From Candidatus Binatia bacterium (GTDB taxonomy: Bacteria > Desulfobacterota_B > Binatia > UBA9968 > JAJDTQ01), in NCBI GenBank assembly GCA_022827045.1, contig JAJDTQ010000263.1, forward strand, positions 1 through 33,533: DNA of 33,533 bases, read 5' to 3'. Position 1 is the first letter of the stretch. Each line of letters starts with the position of its first letter. Both the position numbers and the translations under genes were made by a program. Below the pieces are notes generated by a model. The model had not been told where the DNA came from. It saw nothing but the letters and a program-made list of their open reading frames with translations, and made no database searches. This document shows, piece by piece, positions 1-8,083 of this stretch.

Positions 1-1
1 G

Positions 2-1987
2 TTCCACATGGCGGCCAGCGACATCACCGAGCCCATCCCCGCCATCCTGTTCGGCGTTCCCGGCGCCCGCTCGGCCCAGGCCACCGTGCTCGACGGCTAT
101 CCCATGGCACAGAAGGGCCTCGCCGGGGTCGCCCTCGGCGCCAGCTACACCACCACCATCGTGGGCGGCGTCATCGGCGCCATCGCGCTGCTGCTGGCGC
201 TTCCGGTGAGCCGCCAGCTCCTGGAATGGTTCGGCTCGGCGGAGTTCTTCCTGCTGACGCTGATGGGGGTGCTGGCCGTGGCCGTGGTGAGCGCCGGGGC
301 ATTCGTCAAGGGCATCCTCACCGCGGCTTTCGGCATCGCCATCGCCATGGTGGGCTACGCCGACCTGGGCGGCAACGTGCGCGCCGCCATGGGCTTCGAC
401 TTCTACCTCTGGGACGGCTTCACGCTGGTGCCGGTGGTGGTGGGGCTGTTCGCCCTGCCCGAGGCCATCGCGCTCGTGGTGGGGGACACCACCATTGCCC
501 GGGAACGGCTGGACACGCTCCTGCGCGAGGCCAAGTCCGACGTGTGGCGGGGCATGAGGGAGGCCTGGAGCCACAAGTGGCTGATGATCCGCTCGTCCCT
601 GATCGGCGTTTTCGTGGGTATCATGCCGGGGGTGGGCGGAAGCGCCGCCCACTGGATCGCCTACGCCCAGGCGCGCCAGACCGAGCCGGGCGGCACCGAG
701 ACCTTCGGCAAGGGCGACGTGCGCGGGGTTATCGCCTCCGACGCCGCCAACAACTCCGTGGACGGCGGCGTGCTCATCCCCACCGTGGTGTTCGGCATCC
801 CCGGCAGCGGCGGCATGGCCATCGTCCTGGCGATCCTCATCCTCACCGGCATCACGCCGGGCCCGCTCATGCTCACGCGCCACCTCGACCTCACCGTGAG
901 CATGGTCTACACCATCGCCTTTGCCAACCTCGTGGTCGTGCCCATCATGCTGGCCTTCGCCCCGACCCTGTGCCGCATCTCGGTGATCCCGCCCAACATC
1001 CTCGCACCCGTGGTAGTGGGCATCGTCTCGCTGGCCGCATTGGCGGCCGCCGGCAACCTGGGCGATCTGGGGGCGGTGCTGGCCTTCGGCCTGCTGGGCG
1101 TCTTCATGAAGCGCTACGGCTGGCCGCGTCCGCCCATCCTCATCGCGGTGGCGCTGGCGGACATCCTGGAGCGGTTCCTGTGGATCTCGGTCAGCAACTA
1201 CGGCTGGGGCATGCTCCTGCGGCCGCAGTTCCTGGCCATCCTGGCATTCATGGTCGCGGTGACGCTCTTCAGCCTGCGCGCCCAGCGCGGCGCCCGGCAG
1301 GCCATGATGTCCATGACCGAGGGGGAGGAGTCGGAGGCGGCAGCCAGAGAGCGCGGCGCCCCGGGACAGGACGTGGCGGCAGGGGATGACGCGGCCGGTG
1401 CGCGTGAGGTGGCGGAGGATGCGGTCGTGCGGGACACCGTGGCGGAAACACCGGCAGCCGCCGACAAGGCCGGGGAGAGTACCCCCAGGCGCCGGTTCAC
1501 CCTCGAAGTCGCCGGAGAAATCTTCCTTCTGGTGCTGGTGGGCGCGTTCTTCCTCTACATGTTCATCGATTCCTTCGGTTATCCGGAAGGCGCGGACCTG
1601 ATGCCGAGGCTCGCGGTGCTGGTGGGGACGCCGTTCTGGCTCATCCGGGTGTGGACGCTGCTGCGAGGCACCCCGGAGAAGCGCATCGAGGAAGGCGACA
1701 TCATGGACACGGGCTTCATCCTCGGGGACGATCCCAAGACCGAAGGCCAGCGGTTCGTGCGTATCTTCGGCTTCACCGCGCTGATGTACGTAGCCATCTG
1801 GTTCATCGGCGTTCACGTGGCCCTGCCGGGCATGCTTTTCCTCTACCTGATGTACTACGGCAAGGCCGGCTGGCTGGGCTCCGCGGGCGTCGCCCTTGCG
1901 TTCCTGGCGCTCATCGTCGGCTTCTACGACTTCGCCCTCCACATCGTCTGGCCCGAGTCCATCTTCCCCCTCTGGCCGACAGGCTAG
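2..1987 (+). CDS. TctA-TctB fusion, tripartite tricarboxylate transporter permease (5' end outside window)
   Basis: Large membrane subunit of a TTT-family secondary carboxylate transporter, here joined to the small membrane subunit. The reading frame is open from the window edge. The first visible residues already match the TctA signature of a GVPG...ATVLDGYP loop, which normally lies well inside the protein, so the N-terminus (probably 60-80 residues) lies upstream and the ATG at 8 is internal. A second TctA hallmark, ASDAANNSVDGG followed by FGIPGSGG and TPGPLM, sits near residues 243-290. A charged Ala/Glu-rich linker (about 435-495) leads into a C-terminal domain of about 160 residues with four hydrophobic segments, typical of TctB, which is usually a separate gene. 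The periplasmic TctC receptor is not in view and may lie upstream. The gene converges on the minus-strand amidohydrolase gene. Family is clear; substrate is unknown. Confidence 0.88.
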   Translation, partial: FHMAASDITEPIPAILFGVPGARSAQATVLDGYPMAQKGLAGVALGASYTTTIVGGVIGAIALLLALPVSRQLLEWFGSAEFFLLTLMGVLAVAVVSAGAFVKGILTAAFGIAIAMVGYADLGGNVRAAMGFDFYLWDGFTLVPVVVGLFALPEAIALVVGDTTIARERLDTLLREAKSDVWRGMREAWSHKWLMIRSSLIGVFVGIMPGVGGSAAHWIAYAQARQTEPGGTETFGKGDVRGVIASDAANNSVDGGVLIPTVVFGIPGSGGMAIVLAILILTGITPGPLMLTRHLDLTVSMVYTIAFANLVVVPIMLAFAPTLCRISVIPPNILAPVVVGIVSLAALAAAGNLGDLGAVLAFGLLGVFMKRYGWPRPPILIAVALADILERFLWISVSNYGWGMLLRPQFLAILAFMVAVTLFSLRAQRGARQAMMSMTEGEESEAAARERGAPGQDVAAGDDAAGAREVAEDAVVRDTVAETPAAADKAGESTPRRRFTLEVAGEIFLLVLVGAFFLYMFIDSFGYPEGADLMPRLAVLVGTPFWLIRVWTLLRGTPEKRIEEGDIMDTGFILGDDPKTEGQRFVRIFGFTALMYVAIWFIGVHVALPGMLFLYLMYYGKAGWLGSAGVALAFLALIVGFYDFALHIVWPESIFPLWPTG

Positions 1988-2034
1988 CCCTTCGCTACCA
2001 GGAGCCGGGGGATCGTCGCACACCGCCGCAGTCA

Positions 2035-2108
2035 CCGGATGCCGGGGTAGGACCCTGGAAGACGTTGGGTCCGCCCTCCGGCTTCCCGGGTCCTACCCCG
2101 GCATCCGG
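2035..2108. repeat. Perfect 21-bp inverted repeat between convergent genes, possible bidirectional terminator
   Basis: The arms 2035-2055 and 2088-2108 are exact reverse complements (left arm begins CCGGATGCCGGGG). After one mismatch the pairing resumes with GGAAG (2057-2061) and CTTCC (2082-2086), giving a possible 27-position stem around a 20-base loop. It fills most of the gap between the TctAB stop at 1987 and the amidohydrolase stop at 2123. Position suggests a transcription-ending or 3'-stabilising structure for both genes. There is no T-run, so a dispersed palindromic repeat element is an equally good reading. Confidence 0.75.
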
Positions 2109-2122
2109 CGGACCCCCTGCCC

Positions 2123-3121
2123 CTACAACTTCAGCAGCCGCCGCGCATTCCCCTCCAGGATCGCCAGCTTCTGCTCATCCGGGCAGTCCAGCGCCTCCAC
2201 CTTCTCCACCGCGTTCCAGTCCCCCAGCGGATAGGGGTAGTCGGTGCCGACCATCAGATGCTCCCACCCCAGCAGGCTCTTGAGGTACTCCAGCGTGTCC
2301 ACCCGGTACACCAGTGCGTCGGAGTAAAGGTTCTTGAGGTAGGCGCTGGGCCTCTCTTGCGCCTCCGCGTCCGCCGCCCCGGGCCGCACGCCGAAGCCCT
2401 GGTCGAAGCGCCCCAGGTGGTAGGGGAAGAAGCCGCCGCCATGCAGCGTGCAGAGTTTCAGATCGGGGAACCGGTCGAACACCCCGCTATAGGTCATGAA
2501 ACCCAGTGACAGCGCAGTGTCCGCGGGGTTGCCGCAGATCAGGAACAGCCCGTAGGTGCCCATGCGCTCCAGCCCCGCGATGTCCTCCGGGTGCATGACG
2601 ATGAGCGCATCCAGCTCCTGCGCCTTGCCCCAGAATGCGTCGAACTCGTGGCTCCGGTAGTACTCGCCGTTCACGTTGGTGCCGATGTAGGCGCCGGCCA
2701 GTTTGTGCTCCAGGATGCCGCGCTCCAGCACCTTCGCAGCCCGCTCGGGATCCTGCAGCGGCACCGCCGCCAGGGCCGTGAAGCGGTCCGGGTGCCGCGT
2801 CCGCAGCTCCATCAGCCCCTCGTTGTAGAGGTTGCACCAGTTTTCTCCCTGCTCCGGGTTCAGGCGGTATCCCAGGCAGGCGGTATGAGGCTCCAGCGTC
2901 GCCATGGCGATCTTCCCCTTGTCCATGTTCTCCAGCCGCTTCTCCACGTCCATGAGGGGCGGCGGCACCACGAAGCTCGGCCCGCCGCCGATGGTGAGGG
3001 TGTTGAGGCCTTCCGGGGTCCGGCCCACCTCCGTGCCCACGGCTTGGCCGTGGGCCTTCAACTCCTCGATCAGTCCTGGCGGCATGTAGTGGTGGTGAAT
3101 GTCGATGGCACAGGTGTGCAT
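2123..3121 (-). CDS. Amidohydrolase family protein (COG2159, ACMSD-like)
   Basis: A 332-residue TIM-barrel metal-dependent hydrolase or decarboxylase of the aminocarboxymuconate-semialdehyde decarboxylase group. Visible signs are the N-terminal metal motif DIHHHYMPP (residues 7-15), an inner MHPEDIAG, a histidine segment TLHGGGFFPYHLGRF, and near the C-terminus GTDYPYPLGDW carrying the conserved active-site Asp. The start at 3121 is chosen because AAGGAG lies 8 bases upstream and the protein then begins right at the barrel strand; an upstream in-frame ATG at 3172 would add 17 unconserved residues. Family members cleave or decarboxylate products of aromatic ring opening, which suits the catabolic surroundings. 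It is read away from the substrate-binding-like gene at 3227 and the two may share a control region. The exact substrate cannot be assigned. Confidence 0.85.
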   Translation of the reverse strand: MHTCAIDIHHHYMPPGLIEELKAHGQAVGTEVGRTPEGLNTLTIGGGPSFVVPPPLMDVEKRLENMDKGKIAMATLEPHTACLGYRLNPEQGENWCNLYNEGLMELRTRHPDRFTALAAVPLQDPERAAKVLERGILEHKLAGAYIGTNVNGEYYRSHEFDAFWGKAQELDALIVMHPEDIAGLERMGTYGLFLICGNPADTALSLGFMTYSGVFDRFPDLKLCTLHGGGFFPYHLGRFDQGFGVRPGAADAEAQERPSAYLKNLYSDALVYRVDTLEYLKSLLGWEHLMVGTDYPYPLGDWNAVEKVEALDCPDEQKLAILEGNARRLLKL

Positions 3122-3160
3122 GCACGAGTCTCCTTCATCGGGTGCGAGTTGGTCCGGGAA

Positions 3161-3187
3161 TTGTTCCATCATCCGAGCCGGTATGCT
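3161..3187 (+). promoter_or_regulatory. Weak sigma70-like promoter candidate in the divergent intergenic region
   Basis: TTGTTC (3161-3166) and TATGCT (3182-3187) are separated by 15 bases, shorter than the ideal 17. They lie 40 bases upstream of the ATG at 3227, in the 105-base gap between two divergent genes. The hexamers are reasonable but the spacing is poor, so this is tentative. Confidence 0.3.
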
Positions 3188-3226
3188 AGTCTCCCCGAAT
3201 CACCGCATTCGGAGGTCCGAGTCATC

Positions 3227-4093
3227 ATGTCGCGCAAGATCAGGGTCACAAGTGAAGGAACCGTGTGGACGCTGCCGTGGGACGTGGGCGTGGCAAAGGG
3301 CTTCATGGCCGCGGAGGGCATCGACGCCGAGGTGGTGACGCCGGACTCCCAGCTCCAGCCCGCCGAAGTGTTCGAGCGCCCCATCGCCTCGGACTACGAG
3401 TGCGGGGATCTGGAAGGCTACAACAAGTGCGAGTGGGGCGTGATCAAGCGCGCCGCCGACGGCGAGCGCGACGGCTGGATCCTCGGACGGCGCGAGAGCG
3501 TAGCCACCATGGCCATCATCGTGCGGGGCGGCTCGTCGTACCACCGGCTGGATGACCTCGCGGACGTGCCCATCTCCATCCAGGACCAGACCGGCTCCCA
3601 CTACATGACCTACAAGATGCTGGAAGGCCACGTCGACAAGGACCGGGTCGATCTGCGGCACGACGGCGGACCGGGCATCCGCACCCGGCTGCTGCTGAAC
3701 GGCGAGGTGGAGGCCGCGACCCTCATGGAGCCGTTCATCAGCCTGGCCGAGAAGCGCGGCTGCCGCGTGCTGGCCGAGTCCAAGTACTGGGGCCTCCTTT
3801 TCGTCAACAGCGACGACGCCGAGGGTACCCGCGAAGCCATCTTCCGCGCCCTGCGGCGTTCCGTGGACGAGATCAACTCGGACCTGAAAAAACATGCCGC
3901 GCTCATGCTGCGCGACATCCCCGAAGACCTTATCGGCGATTTCAAGTTCGAGGACCTGAACCTCAACCGGCTGGACTACGTCTATCCAGAGGATTACACC
4001 GAAGAAGAGTTCAACCGCGCGCGCAACTGGATGGCCGGCTACGGCCTCAGACCCGACTCCCAGGCCAGCTACTCGGATTTGGTGAAGCTGTAA
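3227..4093 (+). CDS. NMT1/THI5-like substrate-binding-fold protein without signal peptide
   Basis: A 288-residue protein with the look of the SsuA/NMT1/THI5 periplasmic-binding type II fold: an early strand and loop (TVWTLPWDVGVAKGFMAAEGID), the ISIQDQTGSHYMTYKMLEG segment where the ligand cleft normally closes, and a hinge region with EAATLMEPF. The start is fixed by GGAGG at 3211-3215. Residues 1-20 are charged and not hydrophobic, so I see no secretion signal or lipobox. ABC receptors of this type are normally exported, so the protein may act in the cytoplasm as a sensor, a ligand carrier or an enzyme built on this fold (4,5-dihydroxyphthalate decarboxylase is a known precedent for that fold). 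No permease or ATPase adjoins it. Fold assignment is moderately firm; function is open. Confidence 0.7.
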   Translation: MSRKIRVTSEGTVWTLPWDVGVAKGFMAAEGIDAEVVTPDSQLQPAEVFERPIASDYECGDLEGYNKCEWGVIKRAADGERDGWILGRRESVATMAIIVRGGSSYHRLDDLADVPISIQDQTGSHYMTYKMLEGHVDKDRVDLRHDGGPGIRTRLLLNGEVEAATLMEPFISLAEKRGCRVLAESKYWGLLFVNSDDAEGTREAIFRALRRSVDEINSDLKKHAALMLRDIPEDLIGDFKFEDLNLNRLDYVYPEDYTEEEFNRARNWMAGYGLRPDSQASYSDLVKL

Positions 4094-4117
4094 GGCGACA
4101 CGAGTTCGACACCGAGG

Positions 4118-4152
4118 AAGGCCCCCCATTCGTTTGAGGGGCCTTTCTTTTT
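4118..4152 (+). terminator. Intrinsic terminator after the substrate-binding-like gene
   Basis: AAGGCCCC (4118-4125) pairs perfectly with GGGGCCTT (4138-4145) across a 12-base loop, followed by TTCTTTTT-like T-rich sequence. It lies 25 bases after the stop codon at 4093 and should end that transcript before the MFS gene. Confidence 0.85.
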
Positions 4153-4178
4153 GAACGGAAGATCGGGCCCGTTGCGCC

Positions 4179-4204
4179 GTCATTCCCGCGCAAGCGGACA
4201 TCCA
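4179..4204. repeat. Degenerate copy of a dispersed palindromic GTCATTCCCGCG-type repeat
   Basis: The sequence begins GTCATTCCCGCGCAAGCGG and ends in ATCCA. It matches the widespread bacterial element whose minus-strand translation gives a WMPACAGMT-like peptide (here WMSACAGMT). A short stem CCGC (4186-4189) with GCGG (4194-4197) closes a GCAA loop. Only one copy is visible in the window, so the assignment rests on resemblance to the known consensus. Confidence 0.5.
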
Positions 4205-4228
4205 CGGTAGGGGGCCGAGCCGTCGATC

Positions 4229-5545
4229 ATGAGCCAGACCTTCGCACGCATCGGCGAAAAGCTTCACGTTTTCGGCCCACTCCGCTACCGCGGATTCCGC
4301 CTCTACTGGCTCGGCCACACCACCGCGGTGGCCGGCCACCAGATACTGATCCTGGCCCACGGCTGGCTGGCGTGGGAGCTGACGCGGTCCGAGTACGTTC
4401 TCGGAGTGTTGGGGCTGGTGGCCGCCGCGCCGGCGATAGTGCTCACACTCTTCGGCGGAGCCGCCGCCGACAAGTTGGAGCTCCGGCGTTTCCTCATACT
4501 GCTCCAGCTCGTTACCGCGCTGCTGATGTTCGCGCTGGCCACGCTGGTGGCCACGGGCCTGGTGCGCGTCTGGCATCTGTTCGTGGTGGTGGCCATCCAC
4601 GGCGGCATCCAGGCGTTCGACCATCCCGCCCGTCAAGCCCTCTTCCCGCACCTCCTGGAGCGTTCGTACCTCATGAACGCGGTAAGCCTCAACTCCATGA
4701 TCTGGCCCGGCACCCGCATCTTCGGCCCCGCCATGGCCGGGTTCATCATCGACTACGTAGGGTGGTACACCGGCGCGCCCCTGGTCGGGGCGGGGGCCGC
4801 CTACTACGTAGCCGCCGCGACCTACCTGGCCTTCGGCCTGTTGCTCCTTCCGATCCAGGTGCCGGTCATCGAGCGCACCCGGGGAGGCAGCTTCATCCGC
4901 ACCCTTCTGGGCGGGCTCTCGTTCGTCTGGACCCGCAATCTCTTCCGCTCGCTGATCGGCCTGAACTACCTGGACATCTTCTTCCTGGCGTCCCACACAG
5001 CCCTCCTGCCGGTCTTCGCCGATGTCGTGTTCCATGGCGACGGCACGACCCTGGGCAACCTGTACGTGGTCAGCGGCATCGGCGCCCTGGTCGGAGCCTT
5101 GATCGGCGCCAACCTGGGCTACTTCCCGAGGCGCGGCTGGCTGGTTCTCCTGGGCGCGGGAATCCATGCCTTCTTCCTCACGCTGTTCGGGTTCTCCGGC
5201 ATGTATCCGCTGGCATTGGGGGCGCTGTTGATGGCTGGAATCGGCCTCTCCATCTTCATGATAAGCACCCAGACCTCGGTGCAGACCCGCGTGCCCGACG
5301 ACTACCGCGGCCGGGTCATGGCCATCTGGGGCATGAACTACAGCGTCGTCCTCCCCCTGGGGCAACTGCAGATGGGCGCCGTCGCCGGATTGTCCCGCGA
5401 TCACCTGTCGCCGTACCTCGGCGGCTTGGCCGGGGCGCCGTCTGCGGTGATCCTGGGCGGGGTCGTGATGCTCGTGGTGGTGGCCGTGACGGGTGCGGCC
5501 AACCGTGGGGTTCGGGAACTTACGCCGGAGGGACCGGCGGTATGA
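4229..5545 (+). CDS. MFS transporter (MFS_3/enterobactin-exporter-like)
   Basis: A 438-residue polytopic membrane protein with about 12 hydrophobic segments. Family signs are the loop 2-3 motif GGAAADKLELRRFL (about residues 76-90), the segment HPARQALFPHLLERSYLMNAVSLNS (about 131-155) and DDYRGRVMAIW in the late cytoplasmic loop (about 354-364), all typical of the MFS_3 group that exports siderophores and other small molecules. The ATG at 4229 is preceded by a G-rich stretch (AGGGGGCC) that can serve as a weak ribosome site. It stands alone between a terminator and a 283-base gap, so it is probably its own transcription unit. The substrate is unknown; efflux of a toxic catabolic substrate or intermediate is only a guess from context. 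Confidence 0.85.
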   Translation: MSQTFARIGEKLHVFGPLRYRGFRLYWLGHTTAVAGHQILILAHGWLAWELTRSEYVLGVLGLVAAAPAIVLTLFGGAAADKLELRRFLILLQLVTALLMFALATLVATGLVRVWHLFVVVAIHGGIQAFDHPARQALFPHLLERSYLMNAVSLNSMIWPGTRIFGPAMAGFIIDYVGWYTGAPLVGAGAAYYVAAATYLAFGLLLLPIQVPVIERTRGGSFIRTLLGGLSFVWTRNLFRSLIGLNYLDIFFLASHTALLPVFADVVFHGDGTTLGNLYVVSGIGALVGALIGANLGYFPRRGWLVLLGAGIHAFFLTLFGFSGMYPLALGALLMAGIGLSIFMISTQTSVQTRVPDDYRGRVMAIWGMNYSVVLPLGQLQMGAVAGLSRDHLSPYLGGLAGAPSAVILGGVVMLVVVAVTGAANRGVRELTPEGPAV

Positions 5546-5828
5546 TGAGCGCCATGGCCAGGACTTAACGTGTCTGTTCAGACTGCGGTCTCGCGTCCAA
5601 TCTCCCAGTCATTCCCACCACCCGTTGCTCCTCTTCGGCTCTGCGGAGAGGAACTTCCAGCCCGTCCCCCCTGTCTTGACCTTTACGGCAGCCAGCACTA
5701 CGATGGCGCCGATTCGCCGGAGCCGGCTGGTGGCGCCGGCAGTCATTTTACCGCCGTGTACAGATTTGCGTGCAGTTTCTTGTCATCGTCGATCCGTGGG
5801 CTGCGTTAACCGGACCAGGAGGAAAAAC
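5546..5828 (+). promoter_or_regulatory. Non-coding gap with promoter candidate for the long catabolic operon
   Basis: No credible gene lies in these 283 bases. TTGACC at 5676-5681 and TACGAT at 5699-5704 are separated by exactly 17 bases and form a good sigma70-like promoter about 125 bases upstream of the first operon gene. A strong AGGAGG (5817-5822) precedes that gene's ATG. The long untranslated leader this would give could hold regulation, but I see no named riboswitch or clear terminator-antiterminator pair. Confidence 0.45.
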
Positions 5829-6899
5829 ATGAGATTATCAGCCAAAGCCGTTCTTGTTCTCGTCGCATTGTTGCTGGTGCCGGTGAGCGCGTGGTCGGTC
5901 ACCATGGAGGAGCTGATCGCGGGCGCCAAGAAGGAGAAGGAGCTTGTGTTCATCGCCGGCGCCAATACGTTCGGCGGGCGCAAGGGGTTCGCCGAGCTTC
6001 AGAAGGCGTTCAACGCGAAGTACGGCCTCGACGCCACTCTCAAGATCACCGGCGGGCCGAGCATGCCGGCGATGGCGGGCCGGGTGATCACGGAGCTCAA
6101 GGCGGGCCGGAAGTCGTCCACGGACTTCTACCTGGGCTCGCAGTCGCACATTGCCACGCTGCACAAGCAGAACGCCTTGGCCAAGGTGGACTGGGCGGCC
6201 ATCTTCCCCTGGATCACAAACGAGATGGAGATCGTTCCCGACGAGAGCGTGCTGGTCTATTCGTCGGTCAACGGCATTTTCTACAACACCAATCTCGTTC
6301 CGGAAGACAAGGCGCCCAAGACCTACGAGGACCTCGTGGATCCCAAGCTGAGCGCCACATGGGCCGGGAAGGTGGCGATCCCGCCGTACACGTCATGGCT
6401 GGTGCAGCTTTCAATGATCTGGGGTCCGGAGAAGGTGAGGGACTACACGGAGAAGCTGGTGGCCATCAGCGGCGGGCGTCTGCGCTACAGCGAGGACGAA
6501 CGCATCGTCAGCGGCGAGTTTCCGATCATGGCCAACCTCGGCGGAGCGGTGGAGAGCATGTGGAAGTGGACGGCGAAGGGCGCGCCGGTCAAGGGCTTGG
6601 CCGGGTCTACGCCGGCCATCAGTTCCTACTTCCAGTTGGGCGTGCCAGTGAACTCGGCGCACCCGAACCTCGCGCGCCTCATGGTGGCGTTCATGCTGAC
6701 CAAGGAAGGTCAGGCGGTGGTGCAGAAGTACCGTTACCGGTCATCGCACCTCATTCCCGGAACCCTCATGGCCAAGTACATGAAGGAAAGCGGGGTCAAA
6801 ATGCAGTCGCCCGAGGAAACGGTCAAGTTCTACATGGAAGGCGGCGGCCTGGAGCTCAAGAAGGAAGTCACGAAGCTGGTCCGCCGGAAGAAGAAATAG
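5829..6899 (+). CDS. ABC transporter substrate-binding protein, Fe3+-type family (copy 1)
   Basis: A 356-residue exported solute receptor. AGGAGG six bases before the ATG at 5829 fixes the start. Residues 1 to about 23 form a signal peptide (MRLSAKAVLVLVALLLVPVSAWS), after which EELIAGAKKEKELVFIAGAN begins the mature protein, as in the FbpA/AfuA-like group. Later family-like segments are VLVYSSVNGIFYNTNLVPEDKAPKTYEDLVDPK in the middle and NSAHPNLARLMVAFMLTKEGQ near the C-terminus. I do not see the adjacent tyrosine pair that binds iron in FbpA, and the neighbours are catabolic enzymes, so an organic ligand is more likely than iron. It heads the 14-gene run and should feed the permease at 8084 and the ATPase at 9874, though a Rieske gene lies between. 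Confidence 0.85.
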   Translation: MRLSAKAVLVLVALLLVPVSAWSVTMEELIAGAKKEKELVFIAGANTFGGRKGFAELQKAFNAKYGLDATLKITGGPSMPAMAGRVITELKAGRKSSTDFYLGSQSHIATLHKQNALAKVDWAAIFPWITNEMEIVPDESVLVYSSVNGIFYNTNLVPEDKAPKTYEDLVDPKLSATWAGKVAIPPYTSWLVQLSMIWGPEKVRDYTEKLVAISGGRLRYSEDERIVSGEFPIMANLGGAVESMWKWTAKGAPVKGLAGSTPAISSYFQLGVPVNSAHPNLARLMVAFMLTKEGQAVVQKYRYRSSHLIPGTLMAKYMKESGVKMQSPEETVKFYMEGGGLELKKEVTKLVRRKKK

Positions 6900-6931
6900 C
6901 CGGGCACTCCACGGAAGTCGGAACAGGACGC

Positions 6932-8047
6932 ATGCTTTCGGCCGAAGAGAACGCCATCTTGACGCAAGTCGGCCCCGGTACGCCCATGGGCGAGTTGCTC
7001 CGGCGTTACTGGTGGCCGGTCGGCTTCTCGGAGGAGATCAAGCCCGGCGACCGTCCTACGCGCATCACTCTGCTGAACGAGGACTTCATCCTCTTCCGCG
7101 ACGGCGCGGGGCGTGCCGGCGTGCTCGGGTTGGCGTGCTCGCACCGGGGCACGTCGCTGGAGTACGGGCGGGTCGAGGACAGGGGCATCCGGTGCTGCTA
7201 CCACGGCTGGCTCTACGACGTGAACGGGGCGTGCCTGGAGCAGCCGGCGGAGCCGGAAGGCAGCACCTTCAAGGAGCGCATCAAGCACCCCGCATACGGG
7301 GTCGAGGAGATGGGCGGCTTCATCTTCGTCTATCTCGGCCCTTCGCCGGCTCCTTTGCTGCCGCGCTACGACCTGCTGGTCCGGCAGGACGGCCGCCGGG
7401 TGCTCGGCGCAGGGGAGGAGCATTGCAACTGGCTGCAGCGGGCCGAGAACTCCGTGGACCAGGCCCATCTGACGTCGCTCCACGCCAGCGTGTATCCCGA
7501 CATCGCGCTTAAGCGACCCGACCTCGAATGGCGCAAGACCTGGTACGGCATCAGGATTTCGACGAGCGTAGAAGGCTGGGCCGACCCCAAGATCTCGCAC
7601 TGGATCTTCCCAGCGCACACCCGCCACACCACGGCGCGGGTGGGCGAGCAGCCCGACCACGCCATCCGGTTCCGGGTCCCCACCGACGATACCAGGACGA
7701 CGACTTTCTGGACGCGGTTCTTTCCCGGCGACTCGGGCATGCCCGCGGTGAAGGTGGTGGGGTTCAAGCCCAGCGAGCCGGGGGTCTACAAGCGCATCGA
7801 CGACGGTTGGTGGGGCATCGAATCCCACGAACAGGACCGGGTCGCCCAGGAAGCCCAGGGCCGGATCTTCGACCGCAGCACCGAGCACCTGGGCCAGTCA
7901 GACCGCGGGATTCTCATGATGCGGGACATGCTGAGAGAATCCATGGACGCGGTGCGGCAGGGCAGGGACCCGCTGGGCGTGGTGCGCGAGCCCGCGGAGT
8001 GCATAACCTTCGACGCGAGCATGGGGCAGATGCACGCCCTGAGCTGA
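6932..8047 (+). CDS. Rieske [2Fe-2S] ring-hydroxylating oxygenase, alpha subunit-like (copy 1)
   Basis: A 371-residue oxygenase of the phthalate-4,5-dioxygenase-like type. The Rieske cluster ligands are C69-x-H71 and C88-x2-H91 with 16 residues between (CSHRGTS ... CCYHGW). The catalytic domain shows N173-x2-D176-x2-H179-x4-H184 (ENSVDQAHLTSLH), the bridging Asp and two His of the mononuclear iron site. Such enzymes use O2 and electrons to hydroxylate, dihydroxylate or demethylate aromatic or heterocyclic substrates. No ferredoxin reductase is in the window, so electrons must come from elsewhere. The start at 6932 follows a weak CAGGA; the alignment with the second Rieske protein (AENDMF versus EENAIL) supports it. 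It lies 32 bases after the receptor gene and before the permease gene, which ties it to the imported compound. Confidence 0.9.
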   Translation: MLSAEENAILTQVGPGTPMGELLRRYWWPVGFSEEIKPGDRPTRITLLNEDFILFRDGAGRAGVLGLACSHRGTSLEYGRVEDRGIRCCYHGWLYDVNGACLEQPAEPEGSTFKERIKHPAYGVEEMGGFIFVYLGPSPAPLLPRYDLLVRQDGRRVLGAGEEHCNWLQRAENSVDQAHLTSLHASVYPDIALKRPDLEWRKTWYGIRISTSVEGWADPKISHWIFPAHTRHTTARVGEQPDHAIRFRVPTDDTRTTTFWTRFFPGDSGMPAVKVVGFKPSEPGVYKRIDDGWWGIESHEQDRVAQEAQGRIFDRSTEHLGQSDRGILMMRDMLRESMDAVRQGRDPLGVVREPAECITFDASMGQMHALS

Positions 8048-8083
8048 GCCGCACTCCTCCGACAGGACACGAGAGCGCGCGCG

